A DNA stretch of 64,000 nucleotides from Ignavibacteriales bacterium (GTDB lineage Bacteria > Bacteroidota > Ignavibacteria > UBA10030 > SZUA-254). A program made the position numbers and the translations under genes. Every line of letters begins with the position of its first letter. Position 1 is the first letter of the stretch. This document shows positions 37,155 through 45,747 of the stretch, piece after piece. Location: positions 62,001-126,000 of the forward strand of contig JACRMQ010000008.1 of assembly GCA_016214905.1 (NCBI GenBank), in the 5' to 3' direction. Below the pieces are notes generated by a model that worked only from the letters and a program-made list of their open reading frames with translations, made no database searches and was not told the origin of the DNA.

Positions 37155-38219
37155 TTAACATATACGGGGAAGCTGCTCGCCCGATATCATATCGACGATC
37201 CGCTTCCCCCGTATGGTGCTTTCTAAAACTACAACACCTCTATGATCGTCAACTACTTTTCCGATGATGCAGGCATCTTTTCCGAACGGATGTTTTTTCA
37301 TCGCCTCAACAACTTTTCCGCTTTGTTTACCATCTACAAAAGCAATTAGTTTTCCTTCGTTCGCAACGTAGAGTGGATCTAATCCCAGGAGTTCACATGC
37401 GCCTTTTACTTCTTCGCGCACAGGAATTAATTTTTCATTTATTAAAATTCCCACTTCTGCACTTTGGGCAATTTCGTTTAAAACAGTTGCAACACCACCG
37501 CGGGTCGGATCACGCAGTACATGTATATCCCGATCAATTTCGAGTATAATTTCGACCAAATTATTCAACGCGGCACAGTCGCTTTCTACAGGTGAATCGA
37601 ATTTCAGTCCTTCACGGACCGACATGATAGCAATTCCATGATCCGCGATATAACCGCTTAGAATGATATCGTCTCCTGGTTTCGCCCTTCGCGGATCAAT
37701 ATTCACACCGTCGGGAACAACTCCTATGCCCGATGTATTAATAAAAACTTTATCTCCCTTTCCCCTGTCAACAACTTTCGTATCTCCCGTAACAATTTTA
37801 ATCTTCGCATTATCGGCAGCCCTTTTCATTAACTGAACTATGCGCCACAATTCATCCATCGATAACCCTTCTTCGATGATAAATCCCACCGACATATAAA
37901 GCGGCTTAGCACCGCACATCGCCAGATCGTTTACCGTGCCGTTAACGGCAAGTTCACCGATTGATCCTCCCGGAAAGAATATCGGATTGACGACATAAGA
38001 ATCTGTTGAGAAAGCAAGTTTGCCGCTTGGAAGCGAAAGCACAGCTCCGTCGTGAAGATGTTCTAATTGACTTGATTGAAATTGAGACGCAAACATTTCC
38101 TGAATCAATTGCTGCATTAATTTTCCGCCACCGCCGTGCGCAAGAGTGATATTTTTGTACCTTGCGATGGGTAGTGGACATGAAAATTGCGGATCGGAAT
38201 TTTGATTGTTTGTAGTCAT
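37155..38219 (-). CDS. hypE: Hydrogenase maturation factor HypE
   Basis: 354 residues. ITLAHGGGGKLMQQLI with the glycine-rich P-loop, FSTDSYVV, GGSIGELAVNGTVNDLAMCGAKP, VTGDTKVVDRG and DPTRGGVATVLNEIA identify the PurM-like fold of HypE. The C-terminus ends PRIC; the last Cys is thiocarboxamidated by HypF and dehydrated to the cyanide ligand of the NiFe site. It is separated from the other hyp genes by three unrelated genes. Confidence 0.97.
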   Translation of the reverse strand: MTTNNQNSDPQFSCPLPIARYKNITLAHGGGGKLMQQLIQEMFASQFQSSQLEHLHDGAVLSLPSGKLAFSTDSYVVNPIFFPGGSIGELAVNGTVNDLAMCGAKPLYMSVGFIIEEGLSMDELWRIVQLMKRAADNAKIKIVTGDTKVVDRGKGDKVFINTSGIGVVPDGVNIDPRRAKPGDDIILSGYIADHGIAIMSVREGLKFDSPVESDCAALNNLVEIILEIDRDIHVLRDPTRGGVATVLNEIAQSAEVGILINEKLIPVREEVKGACELLGLDPLYVANEGKLIAFVDGKQSGKVVEAMKKHPFGKDACIIGKVVDDHRGVVVLESTIRGKRIVDMISGEQLPRIC

Positions 38220-38254
38220 AATAATTTCACATTTCTAAGATAAGGACTTCCAGT

Positions 38255-39208
38255 TCAATCTTTGTCGTTCTTCGTGTTCAGAGCATCTTCGACGGTAACG
38301 ATATCGTCTGAAGAAATCGTAAAACCCGCTGCCTCAACATTTTCAACGACTTGTGTCGCTGTACGTGCCCCTACAATGGCAGAGGTAACTGCGGTATGTT
38401 TGAGCACCCAAGCAATTGCGAGTTGCCCGACAGTTTTATTGTATTTTGAAGCTATGGGTTTGATTTTTTCCACAAATTCAAGTGCCCTAGAAAGATTTGG
38501 CTCCAGATAAAATTTATTTGAACGACGCCAGTCATCATCTGCTAATTTGGTAATATCGAACTTTCCGCTTAAAATTCCTGCCTGCATTGGGCTGTATGCA
38601 ATCACACCAATATTTTCCCGTAAACAGTAAGGCAAAATTTCTTTTTCTATCTGCCGTCTCAGCAAACTGTAAGGTGGTTGTAACGATTGTACCTGAGAAA
38701 TCTTATTGCAACGTTGTAATAATTGAAGATCATAATTGCATACGCCAATAAAGCGTGTCTTACCTTCTTCTTTGAGTTTAACAAGAGTTTCCCACGATTC
38801 TTCGACTTCTGTTTTCGGATCGGGCCAGTGTATCTGATAAAGATCAACATAATCAACATTTAATCGATTCAAACTTTTTTCAATTTCACTTATTATACTT
38901 TTTGAAGATGCATGTATCTTAACATTCCGTTGATCGTCCCAAACCATTCCGCATTTTGTCGCAAGAAAAACATTTTGTCTTTTATCCTGAAGAGCTTTTC
39001 CTACAACTTCTTCAGAGTGGCCTAAACCATAAATTGCCGCCGTATCGATCCAATTAATTCCCAAATCGATTGCACGATGAATCGCATTGATAGACTCATT
39101 ATCGTCGATCTTGCCCCAACCGAATTGCCAAGGACCGCCAATTGCCCATGCGCCAAAACCGATTTCTGTTAGTTCCGGACCATTTTTACCTAGTTTTCTT
39201 CTATTCAT
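38255..39208 (-). CDS. Aldo/keto reductase
   Basis: 317 residues, (beta/alpha)8 NADPH-dependent oxidoreductase. Tetrad residues are visible: D in WIDTAAIYGLGHSEE (with the Tyr), K in VFLATKCGM, H in YQIHWPDP. FSDDA-type end is replaced by AIVGARTATQVVENV, the NADP-binding loop of the AKR11/12-like YhdN group. Substrate not predictable. It is encoded 35 bp upstream of hypE on the same strand, so they may be cotranscribed, though no functional link to hydrogenase is known. Confidence 0.88.
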   Translation of the reverse strand: MNRRKLGKNGPELTEIGFGAWAIGGPWQFGWGKIDDNESINAIHRAIDLGINWIDTAAIYGLGHSEEVVGKALQDKRQNVFLATKCGMVWDDQRNVKIHASSKSIISEIEKSLNRLNVDYVDLYQIHWPDPKTEVEESWETLVKLKEEGKTRFIGVCNYDLQLLQRCNKISQVQSLQPPYSLLRRQIEKEILPYCLRENIGVIAYSPMQAGILSGKFDITKLADDDWRRSNKFYLEPNLSRALEFVEKIKPIASKYNKTVGQLAIAWVLKHTAVTSAIVGARTATQVVENVEAAGFTISSDDIVTVEDALNTKNDKD

Positions 39209-39317
39209 CCGAGTGTTGATCGCGCAATTTTCTAAAATACTTATTTGAAGTTAATAAGGTTTTATGGAATTCCCAAAGATAAGAAGCGGCCGAGATATAA
39301 TCGCACTGCCAAATTAT

Positions 39318-42300
39318 TCAATATGTTGGCGGTTCTTTTTTCTCCTTGAGTCGTTGATAGACTTCCGGAAAATATTCTTTTGTACAGTCGGGGCATAATC
39401 CGTGTGTGAATACCGCGTCGGAGTGTTTTGAAATGTATGTTTCAACCTGCGTCCAATATCCCTTGTCGTCACGAATTTTTTTACAGCTTGAACAAATTGG
39501 CAATAAACCCGAGAGTGCTTTAACCTCAGATAAAGCATCGCGTAATTCGATGATAAGTTTTTCCCTGTCCTGCTCAAATTTTTTGCGTTCGGTTATCTCG
39601 CGTGCAACTCCAACAAGCGCAACAGGTTTATTTTCCACATCATAAACAACAGACGACCAAAGTTCAACCGGGATTGAAGTGCCGTCTTTGCACTTATTGA
39701 TAACTTCGCCATTCCAATCTCCCTTCTGGATGGTCGCATTGTGGATTTCATTCTGCATCTCGTCGGTAACATAAGGAGACGCAATTAAAGAAATATTCTG
39801 ACCGCTCAACTCACCCTCAGAATATCCATACATCTTGATAAAAGCATCATTAACAAATAAAATATTATTATTTAAGTTAGTTATGCAAATTGCGTCTCTC
39901 GCAGATGCAACGGTTTGGGCAAGAAGCAATTGTTTTGCTTCTGCTTGTTTCAAATCAGTTACATCTCTGTTAATTGATAGAACAGCATTTCTGCCTTCGT
40001 ATTCTATCATAACGGCATTAGCTATGATTTGAATCTCGTCCTGATTTTTATTGATATGAATAGTTTCAAGCGCTTCTGCTCTTTTTTCTCTAAGAATTTG
40101 ATCGATCACCTGACGACCATTGTCGATATTTTTAGTGATCTCTCTAAGACCTCTTCCAATCAACTCTTCCCTTGTAAATCCATATAGTTCGCATGCTTTT
40201 TTGTTCACGGCGAGAATTATTTCATGATCGGGATCGAAAATCATAATTGCATCGTTTGCTGTTTCAAATAACTTACGGTATTGTTCTTCCGATTTACGTA
40301 AAGCAATGTCATCTTTTCGCTTTCTTATGATATAGGCGGTTCCCACGAATGCGATTATAAGTAACAGTGAACCGACCGGAATATAAAAATAAGGTAAAAG
40401 ATAAAAAGGAGGCGGAATGGTGAAAGAAACGGTTTTTATTTCATTTGAAAATTCGCCGAGCTGATTTTTCGTTTGGATAGAAAACGTATGTTCGCCGCTT
40501 GCCAAATCGGGGATGATGGTGCTTCGTTCTTTATTCCACTCTGTCCATGGTTGATTATCCACGCAGTAGCGTATTTTAATATCATCAGGCATCTGTTCTC
40601 CCCAGAAGGAATATACTCTCCAATGGGCAAGTAAAGAAGAATTTTGAATGAGCGGATTAAATAATTTCACAACAGGATATTTGTCTGATAGTTCTTTCAG
40701 ATTTAGTATTTGAACTCCGCCACCGCTTGTTCCAAGGTAGACTTTATCATCCGTAGACAACAAACCCCATATACGGGAATTTTCTATACCTTCATGAACA
40801 TTGAATTCGGAAAAAGTGTCGTGGTCATAAATAGATACACCCCCGCGAGTCGCGATCCAGACTTTATTATCATTGCTAATTTTTATATTCCATACTGCAT
40901 CGCTTACAAGTCCATCCGCCGTTGTGAAATATTTGGGTGACTCATTTTCTATATACCCCAATCCGAACCACTGATCTCCAAACCATACTTTGTTGTTCTT
41001 ATCTACTGCGAGTGTGAAAATTCTATTGTTCTTTAAACCATTTTCAGTTGACCAGTAATTCCATTTACCATTCTTCGAATTCTCTGATATCGGCTTCCAT
41101 CTGCCGATCCCCGCGGAAGTTCCGAACCAAAGTGAACCATCATCGCTCTCGGCAAATGAATATATTCGCGCATTGGCTAATTCTTCGGTCATCTTGAATT
41201 GTGTGAACTTGCCGCTATCGTAATAATACGCACCCGGTTCACGGTCAACTTTGCGAACATCAAAATCGCGACGGTAAAGGCCAAGAAACCAAAGTCGTCC
41301 CTTCTTATCCATATTAATTTTATGAATTGATCCCGCATCTAGACCTTCCAGTAAACCAAAATATTTCCAGGTTGAACCGTCCCATCGGTATGTTCCATCG
41401 AAATAATAACCGCTCGAAATCCAAATATTATTGTTATTATCCTCAATTAATCCTGTTATGGCTCCTATTTTTTTTTCATTGATCTTCTCAATCGTTTTAA
41501 TCGAACCATCCGGATAGTGAATTACCAGTCCGTTCCCGGTTCCGCACCAAACAGACCCATCTTTACGTTTAATAATTTCGTTTACATTATTTCGTTGATC
41601 CGGAGAGGGAAATTTCCAAACTGCCCATCGTTGAGACGAAACGACATGAAGAAATAATCCAACCTCTGTGCCAACCCACAAATCTCCATTAGAACGGTAC
41701 TTTAAAAAAATAATATTCTGAAGTTGGGATGGTGTGGGTTTTATAGTTTTCCATTCGTTGTTATCGAATATTTTTAATTCATCAGATTCTACTATCTTGA
41801 TGGCCTGACCGGCAGCATTTACGTCGAATCCCAGTATGTTATCATGATCCTGAAACGGTTCCAGTTGAGGCATGGAAGATGATGCCCAGCGCCATAAACC
41901 CACATGCGAAGGAGGTGACCAAATCGACATAAATCCTAAGCCATTTTTATTTTCGCAGAGTCGGTTTATATTAAAAAGAGTTGCGGCGGCAGGCATCTTT
42001 TCTTCCCAAACATTTCCGTTCCATCTGAACAATCCCTGCGATCCGTTAAGCCATATTACTTTGCCTGATGTATTCCAAATCGTTGTATATTTTTGTTCTC
42101 TGAGTTCAGGTGGTGTTTGATAAGGAATAACTTTATTATGATGAAGTATATAAAGAGATGAATCAATTATCAATAGAAATTTATCATATCCAAAATATGC
42201 TAATGAGGCGATCTTGTTTTCGTGACCCTCTATGATGATCGGAATTTCTCTGAAACCACCCTGTCCGCCATAAAATAGACGATCATTATAAACTATTAAG

Positions 42301-42614
42301 ATACTGTCTCTTTCATCCGGAATAATTGCGGAAACCACTTGATTAGACAAACCATGTTCCTTCCCAACCGGTGTCCATGAATATCCATTGAACCAAGCAA
42401 GTCCTGATGAAGTGTTCGCCCATGGAGTACCTCCACTCGTTTCCACCACATCGAATACTCTCACTGAGGGCAATCCGGATTCAGTGGTAAACAATCTCCA
42501 TCTCCACTGATCTTGAAGTGTTATCTGTTGAGCATTACCCGTGGAACTTAGTAAAAAAAAATACAAGGTAGGAATACAAAAAAATAGAATAAAAATATTT
42601 TTCTTTTTCGACAT
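39318..42614 (-). CDS. Beta-propeller / Y_Y_Y / double-PAS membrane sensor without kinase domain
   Basis: 1098 residues from the second in-frame ATG (42614), which begins a good signal peptide (KKKNIFILFFCIPTLYFFLL, cut near NAQQ); an ATG at 42647 is an alternative start. The periplasmic part is a two-component-regulator propeller (repeats such as WFGTSAGIGRW, VWIATRGGVSIYDHD, VYLGTSGGG) followed by a Y_Y_Y module (CVDNQPWTEW). One membrane helix (YIPVGSLLLIIAFVGTAYII), two PAS domains, and a C-terminal domain with LPICSSCKKIRDDKGYW and HGLCPDC follow. No histidine kinase, GGDEF or output domain is found. The CxxC-x-CxxC tail is known at the end of many PAS and receiver proteins and may bind metal. 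Confidence 0.82.
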   Translation of the reverse strand: MSKKKNIFILFFCIPTLYFFLLSSTGNAQQITLQDQWRWRLFTTESGLPSVRVFDVVETSGGTPWANTSSGLAWFNGYSWTPVGKEHGLSNQVVSAIIPDERDSILIVYNDRLFYGGQGGFREIPIIIEGHENKIASLAYFGYDKFLLIIDSSLYILHHNKVIPYQTPPELREQKYTTIWNTSGKVIWLNGSQGLFRWNGNVWEEKMPAAATLFNINRLCENKNGLGFMSIWSPPSHVGLWRWASSSMPQLEPFQDHDNILGFDVNAAGQAIKIVESDELKIFDNNEWKTIKPTPSQLQNIIFLKYRSNGDLWVGTEVGLFLHVVSSQRWAVWKFPSPDQRNNVNEIIKRKDGSVWCGTGNGLVIHYPDGSIKTIEKINEKKIGAITGLIEDNNNNIWISSGYYFDGTYRWDGSTWKYFGLLEGLDAGSIHKINMDKKGRLWFLGLYRRDFDVRKVDREPGAYYYDSGKFTQFKMTEELANARIYSFAESDDGSLWFGTSAGIGRWKPISENSKNGKWNYWSTENGLKNNRIFTLAVDKNNKVWFGDQWFGLGYIENESPKYFTTADGLVSDAVWNIKISNDNKVWIATRGGVSIYDHDTFSEFNVHEGIENSRIWGLLSTDDKVYLGTSGGGVQILNLKELSDKYPVVKLFNPLIQNSSLLAHWRVYSFWGEQMPDDIKIRYCVDNQPWTEWNKERSTIIPDLASGEHTFSIQTKNQLGEFSNEIKTVSFTIPPPFYLLPYFYIPVGSLLLIIAFVGTAYIIRKRKDDIALRKSEEQYRKLFETANDAIMIFDPDHEIILAVNKKACELYGFTREELIGRGLREITKNIDNGRQVIDQILREKRAEALETIHINKNQDEIQIIANAVMIEYEGRNAVLSINRDVTDLKQAEAKQLLLAQTVASARDAICITNLNNNILFVNDAFIKMYGYSEGELSGQNISLIASPYVTDEMQNEIHNATIQKGDWNGEVINKCKDGTSIPVELWSSVVYDVENKPVALVGVAREITERKKFEQDREKLIIELRDALSEVKALSGLLPICSSCKKIRDDKGYWTQVETYISKHSDAVFTHGLCPDCTKEYFPEVYQRLKEKKEPPTY

Positions 42615-42701
42615 CGATTCAATATTTTCAATTACATTGACAACCATCCAAGTATCTATCGGCCATTTAACAATCCGAGCCGTTAATGATTCTTACTATT
42701 T

Positions 42702-42730
42702 ATGATAGACTATTTTAATGTCAGATGCAA
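42702..42730 (-). promoter_or_regulatory. Possible promoter of the propeller sensor gene
   Basis: On the minus strand TTGCAT (42730-42725), a 17-bp spacer, and TATCAT (42707-42702) lie 55-116 bp before the candidate starts. It suggests that the sensor, aldo/keto reductase and hypE can be transcribed separately from the TonB gene upstream. Confidence 0.45.
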
Positions 42731-42847
42731 TATAGATAGATGATTAATTATTCAAAATGTGCCAAAAATCACTAAATACCTAATTTTTTCTACGAAATCT
42801 AAAATCTTTGTACTCGATCTCAGATAAATTCAAATTGTATTAATCAA

Positions 42848-43537
42848 TTAATCTTTTTTTAACTTGAACCTGAATGGAACACAAACCCATACCGCAATCG
42901 GACCGCTGTTCATCATCGCCGGTGTGAACAACCACTCTAATGCTGCGTTAATCGCGGAATCATTTAAAATTTCTGAATCGCTTTTGCTCACAATTGCTTT
43001 CTTCGCTTTACCATCTCTATCTATAAGTATCTTCACCCAAACTGTACCTTCAACACCCGTGCGAATAGCCATGGGTGGATAAACGGGCTGTACTTGTTTT
43101 ACTGGAACCGGAAATCGTTCAACGGAAATAAATATTTCAGGGTCAGGATCAGCGATATTCACATCAGGCATTTCCACTTTAACTGTGCCGGTCTTTTCAA
43201 AAATCTCTCTGTTAATGTCGCGATTATCTCCCATCTCTTTTTGTGTTGGAATTGTTTGTTCAGGCAAGACATCTATTTCCGGAACCGGAACAGGGATACC
43301 TTCGGTTAGATGGGTTTCCGGCTTTATTTTTGGCATGGCAATTACCGGTTCATCCATTATACCTGGTTGCGGAAGATTCTTATAATCGATTATGATTCCG
43401 CCAGCATATATTACTTCTTCAACACTAAGATTGTTAAATATTTCATAAGATAATAACATCGTGAGGTGAAACGAAACAGAAATAACTAAAGCAATAAAGA
43501 TATGTTTCGGATAGAAATCAGATAAGAAAGCAGTCAT
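42848..43537 (-). CDS. TonB family energy-transducing protein
   Basis: 229 residues from the ATG at 43537, which has AGGAG seven bases upstream; the frame continues upstream to 43651 but those residues have no such signal. A membrane helix lies near residues 10-30 (KHIFIALVISVSFHLTMLL), then a Pro/Glu-rich periplasmic spacer and a C-terminal TonB domain (VQPVYPPMAIRTGVEGTVWVKILID, DSAINAALEWLFTPA). It would pass proton-motive energy from an ExbBD pair to outer-membrane receptors; neither ExbBD nor a receptor is nearby. Confirms a diderm envelope. Confidence 0.88.
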   Translation of the reverse strand: MTAFLSDFYPKHIFIALVISVSFHLTMLLSYEIFNNLSVEEVIYAGGIIIDYKNLPQPGIMDEPVIAMPKIKPETHLTEGIPVPVPEIDVLPEQTIPTQKEMGDNRDINREIFEKTGTVKVEMPDVNIADPDPEIFISVERFPVPVKQVQPVYPPMAIRTGVEGTVWVKILIDRDGKAKKAIVSKSDSEILNDSAINAALEWLFTPAMMNSGPIAVWVCVPFRFKLKKD

Positions 43538-43798
43538 ATAAACTCCTGTTTGTTCGACTAAATTGAAATCGTACAAATCAAGTGCCAAATTTAATATGTA
43601 AATTAATGATGTAAGGATGAAGTAACAAAACAGAATTATTGTAAATTGCATCCCATTTTCTTTATCCCACCAAGATTCCCTATAATGATTTCATTGAAAA
43701 GAACTTACAAGGATTGCAATATGCAATCAAAACTGGAGTTCAGAAGACTTCATTCCACATTTATCTCATTTCGCACACAAAGATTATCAAGTAGACTT

Positions 43799-44881
43799 CT
43801 AACGATGAAAATGATAGTATGCCGCGCACGCTCCTTCCGATGAAACCATCGGTGCACCGAGCGGATGTTCGGGTTTGCATTCTTTTCCGAAAGCGGAACA
43901 ATCGTGAGGTTTTTTCAATCCCTGCAGAATCAATCCGGCAATACACAAAGGTGATTCTTTTACAGCTATTTCTTGTACGTCAAATATCTTTTCGGCATCA
44001 TATTCTTTAAATTTATCGCTAATCTTATATCCGCTGTGTGAAATCTCGCCAATCCCGCGCCACTTTCTATTCGTTATCTCAAAAACATCGGTTAAAACCT
44101 TTTGTGCGGCTAAATTTCCTTCTCTCTTCACAGACCTCGCATATTGATTTTCTACGGTAAACTGTTTTTCCTCAAGTTGTTTCAGCGTCATATAGATTCC
44201 TTGAAGAATATCCACGGGTTCGAATCCGGTGACAACGATCGGGAGGTGATATTTTTTTGAAATCGGTATATATTCTTCAAACCCCATAACAGTACAAACA
44301 TGTCCAGCCGCCAATAAACCGTTAACGCGGTTGTGAGGAGAAGATAACAGCAATTCAACTGCGGGCGGTACAAGCACATGTGAACATAGAACGGAAAAAT
44401 TTTTCAATCCTTTTTTCGCAGCTGATAGAATCGACATCGCATTCGCCGGTGCTGTTGTTTCGAATCCGACTGCGAAAAAAACTATTTTTTTATCGGGATA
44501 TTTTTCGGCGATGGCTACGGCGTCGAGCGGCGAATAAACAATCCGCACATCACTTCCTTCCGCTTTCAGGGTTAGCAAGTCTTTTTTTGATCCAGGCACA
44601 CGGAGCATATCACCAAATGAAGTAAATATAACATCGTTTAACGATGCGATGTTAATTGCTTTGTCGATCATCTCCAACGGTGTTACACAGACCGGACAAC
44701 CCGGACCATGAATGAGTATAATTTCCTCAGGTAAAAGCTCTTCAATTCCATATTTCACGATGCTGTGTGTTTGCCCGCCGCAGATTTCCATTATCGTCCA
44801 TGGACGAGTTACAATATTTTTGATCGCTTCAATGTAACTTTGAGCTATCTCCCCATTCCTATATTCATCAATATATTTCAT
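43799..44881 (-). CDS. hypD: Hydrogenase maturation factor HypD
   Basis: 360 residues. Conserved blocks are [27 protein letters not shown] (CxxC-containing active site), [22 protein letters not shown], and the C-terminal [4Fe-4S] site CSAFGKEC with GACAAYY. With HypC it is the scaffold on which the Fe(CN)2CO unit of the [NiFe] centre is built. It is encoded 12 bp after the NTF2-like gene and follows hypC once that insert is skipped. Confidence 0.97.
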   Translation of the reverse strand: MKYIDEYRNGEIAQSYIEAIKNIVTRPWTIMEICGGQTHSIVKYGIEELLPEEIILIHGPGCPVCVTPLEMIDKAINIASLNDVIFTSFGDMLRVPGSKKDLLTLKAEGSDVRIVYSPLDAVAIAEKYPDKKIVFFAVGFETTAPANAMSILSAAKKGLKNFSVLCSHVLVPPAVELLLSSPHNRVNGLLAAGHVCTVMGFEEYIPISKKYHLPIVVTGFEPVDILQGIYMTLKQLEEKQFTVENQYARSVKREGNLAAQKVLTDVFEITNRKWRGIGEISHSGYKISDKFKEYDAEKIFDVQEIAVKESPLCIAGLILQGLKKPHDCSAFGKECKPEHPLGAPMVSSEGACAAYYHFHR

Positions 44882-44893
44882 CGGTTCAATTAC

Positions 44894-45385
44894 CTATTTT
44901 TTATCACACGGTAATTGCCCGGGTGTTTCGTTACCTCCGTCAAACACATATTTCCACCGACCATCTGACTGGCGTTTCCAAATTGAAACATAAACACCGT
45001 AAGATACGGTATCGGTACCAACAGATGTTTGACTTACAAGTTTCCATTTTCCAAATGTATATCCAAGATCGCCCGATGCGGCAACATCTGCGTACACTGG
45101 AGACCACGATAAATTTGGTTGCTTTTTTATCGATGAATATTTTTTCTTCAGCGAGTCTTTGCCAACAATCGGAAATTGGTTTTGACGCATTAGAATAACA
45201 TCATCGGCCGCAAACTCAATAAATGCTTTACTTAATCCGTTAGATTGACAATATAAATTAAATAAACTATCGATAGTGTATAACTCGGAGTTATTTTTAA
45301 TCCGGTAAGCACCGTCGTTTTGTGCATAACCGGAAATCGAAACAGCTATCAGTGATGCGATAAACAACATTATTTTGTTTTTCAT
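44894..45385 (-). CDS. Secreted SnoaL/NTF2-like (DUF4440-type) protein inserted between hypC and hypD
   Basis: 163 residues with a signal peptide (residues 1-21, ending GYAQ). The rest fits the small cone-shaped NTF2-like fold: helices, then FAADDVILMRQNQFPIVGKDSLKKKY, GDLGYTFGKWKLV and GVYVSIWKRQSDGRWKYVFDGG. It resembles DUF4440/SnoaL-like proteins of unknown role. Its start has AAGGAAG upstream and lies 3 bp after the hypC stop, so it is in the hyp operon, although it is an exported protein with no known part in hydrogenase assembly. Confidence 0.75.
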   Translation of the reverse strand: MKNKIMLFIASLIAVSISGYAQNDGAYRIKNNSELYTIDSLFNLYCQSNGLSKAFIEFAADDVILMRQNQFPIVGKDSLKKKYSSIKKQPNLSWSPVYADVAASGDLGYTFGKWKLVSQTSVGTDTVSYGVYVSIWKRQSDGRWKYVFDGGNETPGQLPCDKK

Positions 45386-45388
45386 CAG

Positions 45389-45649
45389 CTATACTTCCTT
45401 GTTGGAATTGTTCGATTGCTCACCCAACTTTTCCATTTCTTTTATCATATTCAATGTAATCATAGCTTCTTTTTCATCCATCTTACTCAGAGCAAAGCCC
45501 ACATGCACAATTACATACTCACCCACCTGAACATCATCCACCCAATCCAAGCAAATTTCTTTTTGAATACCCCCGAAACTTACAATGCCCATCAGTGGTG
45601 TTGTACCTTTTTTAATCTCAAGAACTTTTCCCGGAATTGCTAAACACAT
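45389..45649 (-). CDS. hypC: Hydrogenase assembly chaperone HypC/HupF
   Basis: 86 residues beginning MCLAIPGKVLEI; after removal of Met, Cys2 is the residue that holds the iron unit and contacts the hydrogenase large subunit precursor. The beta-barrel blocks MGIVSFGGIQKEICLDWVDDVQVGEYVIVHVGFA are typical. It is located 98 bp after hypF and 3 bp before the NTF2-like gene. Confidence 0.97.
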   Translation of the reverse strand: MCLAIPGKVLEIKKGTTPLMGIVSFGGIQKEICLDWVDDVQVGEYVIVHVGFALSKMDEKEAMITLNMIKEMEKLGEQSNNSNKEV

Positions 45650-45747
45650 AGTTTTTCCTTTTTCTGAAACATTACTTTGGATTTACACAATGTTTTACGT
45701 TCTCTTAAACTCAATGCAAAATTAAATTTACTGAATCGCCTCACCAT

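Noticed and set aside
43538-43651. N-terminal extension of the TonB protein with another hydrophobic stretch
   Set aside because: A strong AGGAG site precedes the ATG at 43537, and the TonB anchor helix is then correctly placed.
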